From positions 26,714-90,713 of the forward strand of contig BRLC01000006.1 in NCBI GenBank assembly GCA_024343425.1: a DNA stretch of 64,000 bases, written 5' to 3'. Shown here piece after piece: positions 37,927-47,834 of this stretch; the stretch's first letter is position 1; each line of letters begins with the position of its first letter. The notes beneath the pieces were generated by a model. The model was not told the DNA's origin. It did not search any database and worked only from the letters and a program-made list of their open reading frames with translations. This stretch comes from Rhizobiaceae bacterium MnEN-MB40S. Its GTDB lineage: Bacteria > Pseudomonadota > Alphaproteobacteria > Rhizobiales > Rhizobiaceae. A program made the translations under genes and the position numbers.

Positions 37927-38829
37927 CTAACGCAGCGGCCCGTATGTCTTTGAATTGGCGATGAACCGTTTTGCGGTTTCGGAGATTTCGGCGCCTTTGC
38001 GCCAGACGACGCCAACCTGCACCACCGGCAGGCTTGCCGATACATCACGGGCCTCGATGCGGTCGCCTTCAAGCGACCATGGGCGATAGATGAGTTCCGG
38101 CAGCAAGGCGATGCCTGCTCCTGTCGCAACAAGACTTCTGACGGCCTCAACGGACCGGGTTCTGAACGCGACATTGGGTGGTTTTCCAAGCACCGCGAGC
38201 AGCTTTCCGGTCATTTCCTCGATTTCATCGACCGTCAACAGTATAAGCGGTTCGTCAGCCAGATCGGACAGATTCACGCTCTGCACTGTCGAGAGATCGT
38301 GCCCGAGCGGAAGCCAGAGCTTGTAGGACGAGATGCCGAGATTTTCCGCCTGAAGCGCGGACCGGTCGCGCAGGTTGGTCGTCACCATCACGGCGACGTC
38401 GAGTTCGCCGCCGATCAGCAGATGCTCCAGGTACTCGCCCGTATCCTCTATCGCGTTGACCGCAACGCCTGGATAGGTGCGTCGATAGCGCGACAGGAGA
38501 TCTGAAAGCACATATCCGGCCACCAGCGATGTGACGCCGAGGTTCAGACGTCCGCCCATCCTCTCGGAGGGTTCGGAAAAGGCGCGACGGGCGTCCGCCA
38601 CTCCGGACAGGATGCTCGTCGCGTGACGGAGAAAATTATGGCCGTTATGCGTGATGTTGAGGCCGCGGGAATGCCGCTCGAACAGGGTGACGCCGAGATC
38701 GGCTTCAAGCTCCTTGAGGGCTTCCGTAATCGCTGACTGCGATATCGACAGCAAATGCGCGGCGCGGGTGACCGAGCCGTTTTCGGCCACCGCGACAAAA
38801 TATTGCAGCTGTCTGAGCGTGAAGGCCAT
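37927..38829 (-). CDS. LysR-type transcriptional regulator
   Basis: A 300-residue LTTR. The N-terminal winged HTH begins MAFTLRQLQYFVAVAENGSVTRAAHLLSISQSAITEALKELE, followed by the linker helix and a periplasmic-binding-like effector domain (residues 90-300). Start ATG 38829; the frame stays open upstream into the neighbouring gene but has no HTH. It lies upstream of the transporter-dehydrogenase unit on the same strand and is its most likely regulator, by position only. The inducer is unknown. Confidence 0.92.
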   Translation of the reverse strand: MAFTLRQLQYFVAVAENGSVTRAAHLLSISQSAITEALKELEADLGVTLFERHSRGLNITHNGHNFLRHATSILSGVADARRAFSEPSERMGGRLNLGVTSLVAGYVLSDLLSRYRRTYPGVAVNAIEDTGEYLEHLLIGGELDVAVMVTTNLRDRSALQAENLGISSYKLWLPLGHDLSTVQSVNLSDLADEPLILLTVDEIEEMTGKLLAVLGKPPNVAFRTRSVEAVRSLVATGAGIALLPELIYRPWSLEGDRIEARDVSASLPVVQVGVVWRKGAEISETAKRFIANSKTYGPLR

Positions 38830-38855
38830 TCGCGCAACCCGTCCGAAACTTGATG

Positions 38856-39827
38856 TCAGGACTGTGACAATATCCAGTTGAGCGAAGTGCGCCAGTCTAT
38901 CATGCGGATGGGCGTGCCGTGGCCGCCGGTCTCGAACAAAACAAAGCGCACAGGATAATCCAGTCTTGCCTGTCTGGTCCTGTCGTAGAGTTGATATTGC
39001 TGCCGCCAGGGATAGACGCTGTCCTGGCTTCCATGAGCCAGCAGCAGCGGCCTGGAATAACGAAAAGCCTCGCTTTGAAGAAACCGGTCGTCCCGCTGGC
39101 CGCCGAGGATGATCATGCCGGCAAGTCGTGGCGCCAGAGCTGCTTCGTGGGCGGCGCGCCAGCAAAGCTGGCTTCCCATCGAGCCGCATGCCAGCACGAT
39201 CGGCGCATTGGGAGATGTCTTCGCGATATGGTCGACCAGCGACAACAATCCCCGATAACCGCCGTCGGAAAAATCGGAGAAACTGGGAGCGTAGTAAACG
39301 CCGCCATTGTTGACGGCAAGGTTCTTCAGCCTGTTGAAATTGCCGCCAAAGGACCAGTCATTCACGCCGAGCCGCCTGTCCCCGCCCCTGCCATGCACGA
39401 AGATTACCGCGAAGCGCGCGCGCGACGCCTTTCCTATCTCGTAGGTCTCCAGGGTCCGGCCGTCTGACTTGAGGTCGAACTTTCGCTGCTGCCGATTGGG
39501 TTTAAGCGAAACATACCGGCGCTGGACGCGGCGCTCCGGAACCTGATCTCTTTTATTGATATCCCGTAGTTCCTGATAGTCGACTTTCATGAAGCCGCCA
39601 TTGTCCTGCAATTCCAGAACTCCGGGATAGGCGAACAGATCGTCCTTGTACGGTTTCAAAGGCCCGGAGGCCGCCTGGGTGTCCGAAACGATTCGAACCG
39701 CAATGAGAAAAGCCGCCGCCAAGACGACAAACGCAGCAAAATTTCCTCTCTTTTTCAGTTTCATAGCCAAGGAATTGACCAAAATACGCAACGTTTCTCG
39801 TTGAAACTTCCCCTCAGCGGATGACAT
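38856..39827 (-). CDS. Membrane-anchored alpha/beta hydrolase
   Basis: A 323-residue protein with a single N-terminal membrane segment (FAAFVVLAAAFLIAVRIV, about residues 30-47) and an alpha/beta-hydrolase domain from residue 110 outside or facing the periplasm. The putative catalytic set is Ser in ACGSMGS, Asp in GSQDSVYP and His in TGGHGTP, with an oxyanion-type HGRGGDRR. The substrate is unknown. The ATG at 39827 has AGGA eight bases upstream; ATG 39764, right before the anchor, is the alternative. The gene sits between the LysR gene and the glycine riboswitch, divergent from gcvT. Confidence 0.8.
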   Translation of the reverse strand: MSSAEGKFQRETLRILVNSLAMKLKKRGNFAAFVVLAAAFLIAVRIVSDTQAASGPLKPYKDDLFAYPGVLELQDNGGFMKVDYQELRDINKRDQVPERRVQRRYVSLKPNRQQRKFDLKSDGRTLETYEIGKASRARFAVIFVHGRGGDRRLGVNDWSFGGNFNRLKNLAVNNGGVYYAPSFSDFSDGGYRGLLSLVDHIAKTSPNAPIVLACGSMGSQLCWRAAHEAALAPRLAGMIILGGQRDDRFLQSEAFRYSRPLLLAHGSQDSVYPWRQQYQLYDRTRQARLDYPVRFVLFETGGHGTPIRMIDWRTSLNWILSQS

Positions 39828-39888
39828 CCCCTGATTCCTGCTTTACTTTAAGCAGCGTCAAGAGATCGTCGCAAGGCGGTCTTGCATC

Positions 39889-40080
39889 ATCCGCGGGAGA
39901 GAGCGCCGCTGGCCGGCGCCGCCGAAGGGGAAAATGCCCATAATCTCTCAGGCCAAAGGACCGTGGAATGATTGACACTCTGGAAAGTCGGAACTGCCGT
40001 TCCGCGCCGAAGGTGTAAGCGCCGCCGACAGAGACCCGGTTGCGCAAGTCTCTCAGGCTCCAGACAGAGGGGCACGTGTT
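39889..40080 (+). ncRNA. Tandem glycine riboswitch
   Basis: Two gcvT-type aptamers stand in series upstream of gcvT. The first has CGGGAGAG (39894), GCCGAAGGGG-AAAA (39931-39944) and ATCTCTCAGGCCAAAGGACCG (from 39943 on). The second has GCGCCGAAGGTGTAAGCGCC (40004-40023), ACAGAGAC and TCTCTCAGG, CAGACAGAGGGGC (to about 40073). These are the conserved P3/J cores and the closing AGGC-AAAGGAC or ACAGAGG elements. Binding of glycine would switch on the glycine-cleavage operon. A small hairpin (40081-40096) follows and may be part of the expression platform. Confidence 0.93.
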
Positions 40081-40096
40081 CCATGCATCTGCATGG
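40081..40096 (+). other. Hairpin between riboswitch and gcvT
   Basis: CCATGC-ATCT-GCATGG is a perfect 6-bp stem with a 4-base loop, extended outward by GCAC (40072) and GTGC (40102). No T-run follows, so it is not a terminator. It lies 29 bases before the gcvT ATG and could regulate translation initiation. Role inferred from position. Confidence 0.45.
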
Positions 40097-40124
40097 GGGG
40101 TGTGCAACTGTGTCCGGAGCCAGA

Positions 40125-41231
40125 ATGACAAAAACGCTACCATTATCAGCTTTGCATGAGGCGGCATCCGCCCGATTCGGCCCGTTTGCGGGCTATTCCA
40201 TGCCGATTTCCTATCCTCTCGGGGTGATGAAAGAGCATCTGCACACGCGATCGGACGCCGGCCTGTTCGACATTTCACACATGTCGCACATCGAGGTCGA
40301 AGGCCCGGACGCCGGTCGGTTCATCGCCCACGCCTGCCCTTATCACGCGGGCGATCAGGCTATCGGCACAGGACGCTACACCTACATGCTGAATGAGACA
40401 GGCGGCATGATCGACGACCTCATCGTCAGCCGCCTTTCGGACTCCTGCTATCTCGTCGTTGCGAATGGCGCCTGCGCCGACAAGGATCTTGCGCACCTCC
40501 AGGCGCTCGCCGCGGATTTCGACGTCTCAGTAAGCCATAGACCGCGCGTCTTTCTTGCGCTACAGGGGCCAAAAGCAGCGGAAGTCCTGTCGCGTTATCT
40601 GCCGGAATCCAGTTCACTGACCTTCATGCAAGTGCTTGTAACCGACGCATCCATGTTTGTGTCCCGATCCGGCTATACCGGAGAAGACGGGTTCGAAATC
40701 GCAATCGATCCGGGCGCAGACGCAATCGCGTTCGCCGAGACCCTTGCGAAGGAACCGGAAGTCGAATGGATCGGGCTTGGTGCGCGCGACAGTCTGCGTA
40801 TCGAGGCAGGTCTGCCGCTCTATGGACAGGATATGGATGAAACCGTGGATCCGATAACGGCGGGTCTCGTATGGGCCATTCCGAAGGATTTGCGGACCGG
40901 CGGCGCCTATATCGGCGCCAAGGCGATTTCCGAACACATCGAAGCTGGCGCTGACCGCAAGAAATGCGGACTGGCGCCCGAGGGCAAAGCGCCCGTGCGG
41001 GGAGACGTGTTGCTCTATGATAGCGACAGCGGTGAGGCCTCTGAAATCGGCGTCGTCACTTCGGGCGGCTTCGGCCCTTCCTGCGGGCATCCCGTCGCTA
41101 TTGCCAGCGTCGACCGCGCCTACTCTGTTGGCGACACGGTCTATGCCGACGTTCGCGGGCGAAAACTCGCCTGCACGCTTCAGAAACTTCCATTCGTTCC
41201 ACACAAATACAAAAGGGGAAAAGAGCAATGA
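40125..41231 (+). CDS. gcvT: Glycine cleavage system T protein (aminomethyltransferase)
   Basis: Moves the methylene of the aminomethyl-lipoyl intermediate to tetrahydrofolate, releasing ammonia. It has 368 residues. Family signatures are [18 protein letters not shown] near residue 44, [16 protein letters not shown], and [12 protein letters not shown] near 185, with the catalytic Asp in DDLIV. ATG 40125 is preceded by CGGAG six bases away; the longer open frame to 39972 lies inside the riboswitch and is not coding. It overlaps gcvH as ATGA. Confidence 0.96.
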   Translation: MTKTLPLSALHEAASARFGPFAGYSMPISYPLGVMKEHLHTRSDAGLFDISHMSHIEVEGPDAGRFIAHACPYHAGDQAIGTGRYTYMLNETGGMIDDLIVSRLSDSCYLVVANGACADKDLAHLQALAADFDVSVSHRPRVFLALQGPKAAEVLSRYLPESSSLTFMQVLVTDASMFVSRSGYTGEDGFEIAIDPGADAIAFAETLAKEPEVEWIGLGARDSLRIEAGLPLYGQDMDETVDPITAGLVWAIPKDLRTGGAYIGAKAISEHIEAGADRKKCGLAPEGKAPVRGDVLLYDSDSGEASEIGVVTSGGFGPSCGHPVAIASVDRAYSVGDTVYADVRGRKLACTLQKLPFVPHKYKRGKEQ

Positions 41232-41596
41232 GCAAAGTCTTTTACACGGAAGATCATGAATGGATTCGCCTGGAAGGCGACGAGGCCGTGGTCGGCATAA
41301 CCGATTACGCCCAGGATCAGCTTGGCGACATCGTTTTTGTCGAACTGCCGGAAGCCGGCAGCAAGGTTGCGAAGGAAGACCCCTTTATCGTGGTTGAGTC
41401 GGTCAAGGCCGCCTCGGACGTCTATGCTCCGGTAAGCGGTGAAGTTCTGGCGGTCAATGAAGCACTGTCTGGCGAACCGGCGCTGATCAATTCCGGCGCA
41501 GAGGGCGACGGCTGGCTGGTGCGCATGCGGATCGACGACGCCTCGCAACTTGAAAACCTGATGGACGCTGACGCCTACAAGGCGTCGGTCGCGTAA
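41228..41596 (+). CDS. gcvH: Glycine cleavage system H protein
   Basis: Lipoyl carrier shuttling aminomethyl groups between GcvP, GcvT and the L protein. It has 122 residues, with the lipoyl-lysine Lys60 in [13 protein letters not shown]. It begins [20 protein letters not shown], standard for GcvH. LipB, encoded at 2308 in this window, is among the enzymes that can charge it. Start ATG 41228 overlaps the gcvT stop. gcvP follows after 14 bases. Confidence 0.97.
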   Translation: MSKVFYTEDHEWIRLEGDEAVVGITDYAQDQLGDIVFVELPEAGSKVAKEDPFIVVESVKAASDVYAPVSGEVLAVNEALSGEPALINSGAEGDGWLVRMRIDDASQLENLMDADAYKASVA

Positions 41597-41610
41597 GGAG
41601 CCACACCGAC

Positions 41611-44430
41611 ATGCTTTCCAAGACTGGCGCCCCCGCCAAAGACACCCGTTTTTCGGCCCGACATATCGGTCCGGACGACAATGACATACGGAAAATGCTG
41701 GCCACCATCGGCGTTCCGTCCATCGAGACCCTGATTGGTCAGACCATCCCGGAAAGCATTCGGTTCAAGGGCGCGCTCGACCTGCCCGCGCCCGTTTCAG
41801 AACAGGACGCCCTCCATGAACTGAAAACGCGGCTGGAAAGCAACGTTGTCGCGCGCAGCAATATCGGACAGGGATATTACGGGTGCCACGTGCCCCCCGT
41901 CATCCAGCGCAATCTCTTCGAAAATCCTGCATGGTACACGGCCTACACGCCTTATCAGCCCGAGATCAGCCAGGGCCGCCTGGAAATGCTGTTCAATTTC
42001 CAGACGCTGGTGAGCGAGCTGACGGGGCTTCCGATCGCCAACGCATCGCTTCTCGACGAGGCGACTGCGGTCGCCGAGGCGGCCGGCATTGCGTGGAGAC
42101 ACCATCGCATGAAGCGCCAGAAGATTGCGGTCGCCAATCGCCTGCATCCGCAATCACGCACGGTGCTGGAAACCCGGATGGCGCCGCACGGAGTGGAAAT
42201 CGTCGCAGATGCGATTTCCGAGGATATGGCGGCTGTGATCATATCATGGCCAGACACGCTGGGCTGTTTCGATGATGTCGGCGAAATCGTCAAACAGGCC
42301 AGGGACATGGATGTGGTTGTGATTGTTGCAACAGATCCACTTGCCCTGACCGTGCTTGATCCGCCAGGCGCCTGGGGCGCCGACATCGTGATCGGGTCCG
42401 CGCAACGCTTTGGCGTGCCCATGGGTTTCGGCGGCCCTCACGCGGCCTATATCGCGGTGACTGAAAAGCTGACGCGACTGATGCCGGGCCGGCTTGTCGG
42501 CGAGTCCGTCGACACAGAAGGCCGTCCCGCCTATCGCCTCGCGCTGCAAACACGCGAACAGCACATTCGTCGCGACAAGGCCACCTCCAATATCTGCACA
42601 GCCCAGGCGCTGCTGGCGAATATGGCCGCCGCCTTCGCCATCTGGCACGGTCCGGACGGACTGCAGACGATCGCCCTGCACGCCGCCGCAATGGCAAGCC
42701 GCTTTGCCGAATCCGTAACCGCAGCTGGTTACGCGCTATACGGCGCAACGTTTTTCGACACTGTCACCATACACGCGCCGGGAAAGGCGCAGGCTCTGTG
42801 CGATGCGGCGGAAGGCCACGGCTACCTTCTGCGCTTTGTTGATGCGGACCACGTCTCTGTCGCCTTTGACGAAACGAGCAGCGACTGCGATCTTGATGCG
42901 CTGTGCCAGATATTTGGATGCACGACCGTTGAGAACTCCGGTTCACGCTTGCCAAAATCTGTGCGCAGTCAGCCCTGGCTGACACAGCCGATCTTTCACG
43001 CGATCCGTTCTGAAACAGACATGATGCGCTATCTGCGAAAACTTGCAGACAAGGATCTCGCGCTCGACCGCGCGATGATTCCCCTTGGCTCCTGCACGAT
43101 GAAGCTCAACGCCGCGGCTGAAATGATGCCCGTCAGTTGGGAAAAAGTCGCTAACATTCATCCCTTCGCGCCCGATCGGCATGTCGAGGGATATCGCGCC
43201 ATGGTCGACGACCTCGACCGGTGGCTGTCGGAAATCACCGGCTTTGCGAAAGTCTCCTTGCAGCCCAATGCCGGCAGCCAGGGAGAATTCGCCGGGCTCC
43301 TTGCCATAAGCAAATATCACCAGTCCCGTGGCGAGGATCACAGAGACATATGTCTTATTCCATCCTCCGCACACGGAACGAACCCCGCCAGCGCTTCCAT
43401 GGCCGGCATGCGGATTGTTGTCGTCAAATGCACAGACAGCGGAGATATCGACCTTGAAGACCTGAAGTCGAAAGCGGATCAGTTTTCTGACAATCTGGCC
43501 GCGTTGATGATCACCTATCCGTCGACCCACGGCGTGTTCGAGGAAAGCGTCACGGATATCTGCGATATCGTTCATGCTCATGGCGGACAGGTCTATTTCG
43601 ACGGCGCCAATCTGAATGCCATGACGGGCCTCGCGCGGCCCTGCGATATCGGCGCCGATGTCTGCCACATGAATCTGCACAAGACGTTCTGCATACCGCA
43701 TGGCGGCGGCGGACCAGGGGTCGGCCCGATCGGCGTCGCCAAGCATCTTGTTCCCTTTCTGCCAGGCGATCCCCTCAACGACGAGAGCGGCGCCGTTGCG
43801 GCGACGCGTTATGGCAGCGCTTCCATACTTCCCATTTCCTGGATGTATATCCGCATGATGGGCGCCGAAGGGCTGAAATCGGCGGCCGAGACAGCCATTT
43901 TGTCGGCGAACTACATCGCTAAAAGGCTGGATGACGGATACAAGGTTCTGTTTCGCGGCAAGCGTGGTCGCGTAGCTCACGAATGCATCGTCGACACCCG
44001 CCCCTTCAAGGACAGCGCAGGCGTCAGCGTCGAGGATGTCGCCAAGCGCCTGATCGACTACGGCTTCCACGCGCCGACCATGTCATGGCCGGTGGCAGGC
44101 ACGCTGATGATAGAGCCGACCGAGTCCGAGCCGCTAGGCGAAGTCGACCGGTTCTGTGACGCCATGCTCGCAATTCGCGAGGAAATCCGGAAGATCGAAG
44201 GTCAGGAGTGGAGCCGCGAGGACAATCCGCTCGTCAACGCGCCACATACGGCCCAGGGGGCATTGGTCAATGACTGGGCGCACAACTATGATCGTCAGTT
44301 CGCTGTAGCGCCCGCCGGCGTCGATCAGTTCGCCTCCAAATACTGGCCGCCGGTGTCCCGGGTCGACAATGTCTATGGGGACCGCAATCTCGTTTGCACT
44401 TGTCCACCGCTGGAGCAACTCGCAAGCTGA
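41611..44430 (+). CDS. gcvP: Glycine dehydrogenase (decarboxylating), P protein
   Basis: PLP-dependent decarboxylation of glycine onto the lipoyl arm of GcvH. It is the single-chain form of 939 residues, with the two pseudo-repeated halves. The first half has [18 protein letters not shown] and [12 protein letters not shown]. The second carries [30 protein letters not shown] and the PLP Schiff-base Lys in [16 protein letters not shown]. The L protein (Lpd) is not encoded nearby. It ends the riboswitch-controlled gcvTHP operon. 133 bases follow with nothing notable. Confidence 0.97.
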   Translation: MLSKTGAPAKDTRFSARHIGPDDNDIRKMLATIGVPSIETLIGQTIPESIRFKGALDLPAPVSEQDALHELKTRLESNVVARSNIGQGYYGCHVPPVIQRNLFENPAWYTAYTPYQPEISQGRLEMLFNFQTLVSELTGLPIANASLLDEATAVAEAAGIAWRHHRMKRQKIAVANRLHPQSRTVLETRMAPHGVEIVADAISEDMAAVIISWPDTLGCFDDVGEIVKQARDMDVVVIVATDPLALTVLDPPGAWGADIVIGSAQRFGVPMGFGGPHAAYIAVTEKLTRLMPGRLVGESVDTEGRPAYRLALQTREQHIRRDKATSNICTAQALLANMAAAFAIWHGPDGLQTIALHAAAMASRFAESVTAAGYALYGATFFDTVTIHAPGKAQALCDAAEGHGYLLRFVDADHVSVAFDETSSDCDLDALCQIFGCTTVENSGSRLPKSVRSQPWLTQPIFHAIRSETDMMRYLRKLADKDLALDRAMIPLGSCTMKLNAAAEMMPVSWEKVANIHPFAPDRHVEGYRAMVDDLDRWLSEITGFAKVSLQPNAGSQGEFAGLLAISKYHQSRGEDHRDICLIPSSAHGTNPASASMAGMRIVVVKCTDSGDIDLEDLKSKADQFSDNLAALMITYPSTHGVFEESVTDICDIVHAHGGQVYFDGANLNAMTGLARPCDIGADVCHMNLHKTFCIPHGGGGPGVGPIGVAKHLVPFLPGDPLNDESGAVAATRYGSASILPISWMYIRMMGAEGLKSAAETAILSANYIAKRLDDGYKVLFRGKRGRVAHECIVDTRPFKDSAGVSVEDVAKRLIDYGFHAPTMSWPVAGTLMIEPTESEPLGEVDRFCDAMLAIREEIRKIEGQEWSREDNPLVNAPHTAQGALVNDWAHNYDRQFAVAPAGVDQFASKYWPPVSRVDNVYGDRNLVCTCPPLEQLAS

Positions 44431-44563
44431 CGTGCGGTCTCGCCGCCTGCCTGGATAGTCTGCGCGCCAACTCTTCGCCAAAACGCCTGCAATTCGTATT
44501 GCGGTTGCTCTGTCGGCATCGTTAAATGACGCCGAAGTGCGGTTTTGGCGAGGAGATTTGCAA

Positions 44564-45739
44564 ATGAGTGCGAGAACAGACCGTGTGCAGGCGGTCGCCC
44601 GGCGCTATGTCGAAATGGGCGCCTATCCGTCAATAGAATGGCTGGTGCGTATCGACGGTCAGGAGTGGTTTCGCGGGAGTGTTGGACAGGCGGATCCGGT
44701 GAACGGCGTCGCGGTTCCGGATAAAGCGATCTACAGGCTGTACTCCATGACGAAGCCGGTGATTGCATCTATTGCGATGATGCTGATCGAGGAAGGCAAA
44801 CTCCGACTGTACGATGCTGTCGCAAGCTACCTGCCCGATTTTGCGTCGATGGACATCATTGATCCGGATGGCGCCTTGCGTCCCGCAAAACGGGTCATGC
44901 TGCTTGAACATCTTCTTACCCACAGGTCCGGACTGACCTACGGTTTTCTACCCGGCTGCGCCGCCGCTAAACGCTATCGGGAGGCCAAGCTCGGCATTTC
45001 TGCGCCGCCGCTGAAGGAGATGATCGACACCATTGCGAGCCTGCCGCTGGCCTTCGAACCCGGCAGTGAGTGGCGTTATTCAGTGGCGACGGACGTCGTG
45101 GCGCGAATCATCGAAATCGTCGAGGGAAAGCCGTTGCAGGACATTGTTGCGGACAGAATTCTCAAACCTCTTAACTTGTCCGATACCGGTTTTACCGTGC
45201 CGGAAGACAAACGTGATCGCCTGGTGCCGGTATTCGGTCGTGAAGATCTCGACGGCTTGATGAACTTTCCAGACGGACCGCAACAACTTACTCCGGTGGA
45301 TGTTTCGCCGCATTACCCCGTTGACGATGCGAACTTCGCGCGCGGCGGTTACGGGCTCTATTCGACCGCCGACGATTACGCGCAGATTGGCGAGTTCCTG
45401 ATGTCGGGCGTGAGCCAGTCCGGAGACACGCTCCTGTCGCGACACATGGTCGACATGATGTGGACAAACCGTATTCCCGCACGCCAGATGCCGCTTTCCA
45501 TCGGACCCATTCCCCTGCCCGGCTACGGTTTCACGCTCGCCGGCCGCGTCATGGCTGATCCGATGAACGCCATGGGTCTGACCGGACCAAAGGAATGCGG
45601 CTGGTCAGGCGCCGCAGGCACCTTCCACTGGAACGATCCGGACGAGAAAATGGTTGGCGTCGTCATGACTCAATATCTCGGCTCGAGATATCCGCTTGCG
45701 GACGAGATGCGAACGGCGGTCTATCAGGCGCTTCCCTGA
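44564..45739 (+). CDS. Serine hydrolase of the beta-lactamase/class C esterase family
   Basis: A 391-residue protein of the serine beta-lactamase-like superfamily (EstB/CubicO type). The SxxK catalytic motif is Ser61-Met-Thr-Lys64, a Tyr-containing second motif is WRYSVATD near residue 175, and the third-motif region lies in GWSGAAGTFHW near residue 350. There is no signal peptide, so a cytoplasmic esterase is likelier than an antibiotic-hydrolysing enzyme. ATG 44564 follows GAGGAG. Its last 16 bases overlap the 3' end of the convergent lpxB gene. Confidence 0.88.
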   Translation: MSARTDRVQAVARRYVEMGAYPSIEWLVRIDGQEWFRGSVGQADPVNGVAVPDKAIYRLYSMTKPVIASIAMMLIEEGKLRLYDAVASYLPDFASMDIIDPDGALRPAKRVMLLEHLLTHRSGLTYGFLPGCAAAKRYREAKLGISAPPLKEMIDTIASLPLAFEPGSEWRYSVATDVVARIIEIVEGKPLQDIVADRILKPLNLSDTGFTVPEDKRDRLVPVFGREDLDGLMNFPDGPQQLTPVDVSPHYPVDDANFARGGYGLYSTADDYAQIGEFLMSGVSQSGDTLLSRHMVDMMWTNRIPARQMPLSIGPIPLPGYGFTLAGRVMADPMNAMGLTGPKECGWSGAAGTFHWNDPDEKMVGVVMTQYLGSRYPLADEMRTAVYQALP

Positions 45740-46932
45740 TTTTTGCCTTCTACAAGATCACAGACCACCTCGGCGGCAAGGTCCGCCGATGGCCGCTCGG
45801 TTTGCATCTTCTCGCGCACCAGATCGAAGTCCCGAAGCATCTGTTTTCTCTCAATCGTATTGTCGATGAGACGCTCGATCCTGCGCGCAATCAAACCCGG
45901 CCGGAGGCTTTCATTGATGTATTCATTGACCACCGGATAGTCGGCTATGAAGTTTGGCAGCGCCGCAGTCCACGCCGTGACCCGATTGATCAAAAGTCGG
46001 GCAACTCCGTCGAGCCTGTAAATGGAAACGCACGGAATACCGGCGAGCGCAAGTTCCAGGAGCACAGTTCCGGAAGCCGCGATCGCCGCATCGGCGCGCG
46101 CAAGGGCTGAGTTCTTCGCTTCCGCGTGAACCACCACTTCAGGCGACGTGCTCCACCCTTTCGTCTGCCGCTCGATTTCATCGGCAATGCGCGGCAAGGT
46201 TGGAATGACGAAGCGGATGTTTTTCTTGCGCGCCGCCAGAATTTCTGCGCAGCGCTCCAGATCAGGCATAAGCGAGCGGACCTCGCCTTTTCGTGAACCA
46301 GGCAGGATAAGGCAAATCTTTTCCTCATCATCGCCGGACACAGTTCCACTCTCTGCCCGATTTCGTCTTCCGGCCTGCTCCGAGGCGATGGCCAAAAGCG
46401 ACGAGTCACCGGCCAACCTGTGGCCGACGTAGGTCAGCGGAGGCCCGCCAAGTTCAGCGAGAAATTCCTTCTCGAATGGATAGACCGCAAGAACATGGTC
46501 TACATACGCTGTCATGGCCTGCGCCCGCTCCGGCTTCCAGGCCCAAACGGTCGGGCATACGTAATTGACGATGGGTAAATCAGGCAACCGTTTGCGAACA
46601 GCGGCGGCCACCCTGTGAGTGAAGGCAGGACTGTCGATAATGACCAGCACGTCGGGGCGCGCGGCGACGATGGCGGCGATCGTTGACCGTATGCGCATGG
46701 CGAGCCGCGGCAAGCTGGAGAGGACCGCGCTGTAGCCGATGATCGAGAGCTCCTGGAAATCGAAAATGGACTCCAGTCCCTGTTCAATCATCGCGGGTCC
46801 GCCAACCCCGACAAGGTCCACAGGCCTGTCCAGTCGCCGCTTGAGGGCGGTGATCAAGTCCGCGCCGAGATTGTCTCCGGAAACCTCACCAGCAACGATT
46901 GCCAGCTTGAACGGCGTCGCTCCCATGTTCAT
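45724..46932 (-). CDS. lpxB: Lipid-A-disaccharide synthase
   Basis: Glycosyltransferase joining UDP-diacylglucosamine and lipid X to the lipid A disaccharide on the cytoplasmic face of the inner membrane. It has 402 residues. It begins FKLAIVAGEVSGDNLGADLI and carries VGVGGPAMIEQGLESIF, YVCPTVWAWKPERA and PSPEVVVHAEA-like and AAIAASGTVLLELAL segments, all LpxB hallmarks. ATG 46932 overlaps the lpxI stop as ATGA. It is the last gene of the lpx cluster. Confidence 0.96.
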   Translation of the reverse strand: MNMGATPFKLAIVAGEVSGDNLGADLITALKRRLDRPVDLVGVGGPAMIEQGLESIFDFQELSIIGYSAVLSSLPRLAMRIRSTIAAIVAARPDVLVIIDSPAFTHRVAAAVRKRLPDLPIVNYVCPTVWAWKPERAQAMTAYVDHVLAVYPFEKEFLAELGGPPLTYVGHRLAGDSSLLAIASEQAGRRNRAESGTVSGDDEEKICLILPGSRKGEVRSLMPDLERCAEILAARKKNIRFVIPTLPRIADEIERQTKGWSTSPEVVVHAEAKNSALARADAAIAASGTVLLELALAGIPCVSIYRLDGVARLLINRVTAWTAALPNFIADYPVVNEYINESLRPGLIARRIERLIDNTIERKQMLRDFDLVREKMQTERPSADLAAEVVCDLVEGKNQGSA

Positions 46933-47834
46933 TCCGATCCATAAACTCGGCCGTCGGGCGTTTCCTCTCGGCCAATTCCGACAATGAAAACGCCGGTCTC
47001 GTTCGCCAGATCGACCGTCTGCTCCCGTTCCAGCACCAGCGAGCGGCCTGCTTCCACGGCCACGCCTGACAACCCTGCCCGTACAATATTCTCGATAGTG
47101 GTCGTCCCGATTGACGGAAGATCTGCGCGTTCATCCTGCTGAGGCTTGCAGAACTTAACCAGCGCTCCCTTCTTCGTAGCCGATATGCGTCCGGTTCTTC
47201 GAAGCTCTGCAACGCGTTCAATCATCGCGTCGGTTCCTTCCGCGCCCTCGAGCGCGACAATCCGGCCGGACACTGCGACAGCGCCCTGTCCCACATCCAG
47301 TCGACCAAGCGCGAGGGCTCCCTTCCGGGCCGCTTCAATGTTCTTCCAGTCAGTCCTGTTCGGCTTTTTGGTCGTCAACGGTCCGGTCGTGGCGAGCAGG
47401 TCGGGAATGACCTCCTGGGCGCCGACAACTCTGCAATCTTCACTCTCGATGAGGCGGATGACTAGGCGGAGCAGTTTGTCGTCGCCCCCGCTGAAAAGCG
47501 TTTTCACCATGGCCGGCAATTTCGACACCAGCCGGAACGGTATTCGCACTTCGGAAAGTTCGGGGCGGCGATTGACGCCGCCCGACATCACGACGCGGTC
47601 AATGGCGTTGTCCCGCAGGATCTGATGGAGTTGCGCGACGCTGGCAAGGCCGATGAAGGTATGATCGTAATCCGAGACCTCTTCACCCGTTTCGCCTGTA
47701 AGCGCAATGATGTAAGGGTCTTCGCCGGCTCGGCGCGCGGCGGCGGCGACATCGAATGGAAGACGTCCGCGTCCGGCGATGATAGCCAGGCGACCATTTG
47801 GCGCAACCTGGGTATCGGTCGGAGACACGACCAT
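46929..47834 (-). CDS. lpxI: UDP-2,3-diacylglucosamine pyrophosphatase LpxI
   Basis: Cleaves UDP-diacylglucosamine to lipid X in lineages lacking LpxH. The 301-residue protein has the LpxI pattern: an N-terminal domain starting LAIIAGRGRLPFDVAAAAR and ending near GPLTTKKP, and a C-terminal domain with GQGAVAVSGRIVALEGAEGTD and TTTIENIVRAGLSGVAVEAG. Start ATG 47834 shares its A with the lpxA stop (TGATG), and the stop overlaps lpxB. Position between lpxA and lpxB is the canonical alphaproteobacterial order. Confidence 0.96.
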   Translation of the reverse strand: MVVSPTDTQVAPNGRLAIIAGRGRLPFDVAAAARRAGEDPYIIALTGETGEEVSDYDHTFIGLASVAQLHQILRDNAIDRVVMSGGVNRRPELSEVRIPFRLVSKLPAMVKTLFSGGDDKLLRLVIRLIESEDCRVVGAQEVIPDLLATTGPLTTKKPNRTDWKNIEAARKGALALGRLDVGQGAVAVSGRIVALEGAEGTDAMIERVAELRRTGRISATKKGALVKFCKPQQDERADLPSIGTTTIENIVRAGLSGVAVEAGRSLVLEREQTVDLANETGVFIVGIGREETPDGRVYGSE

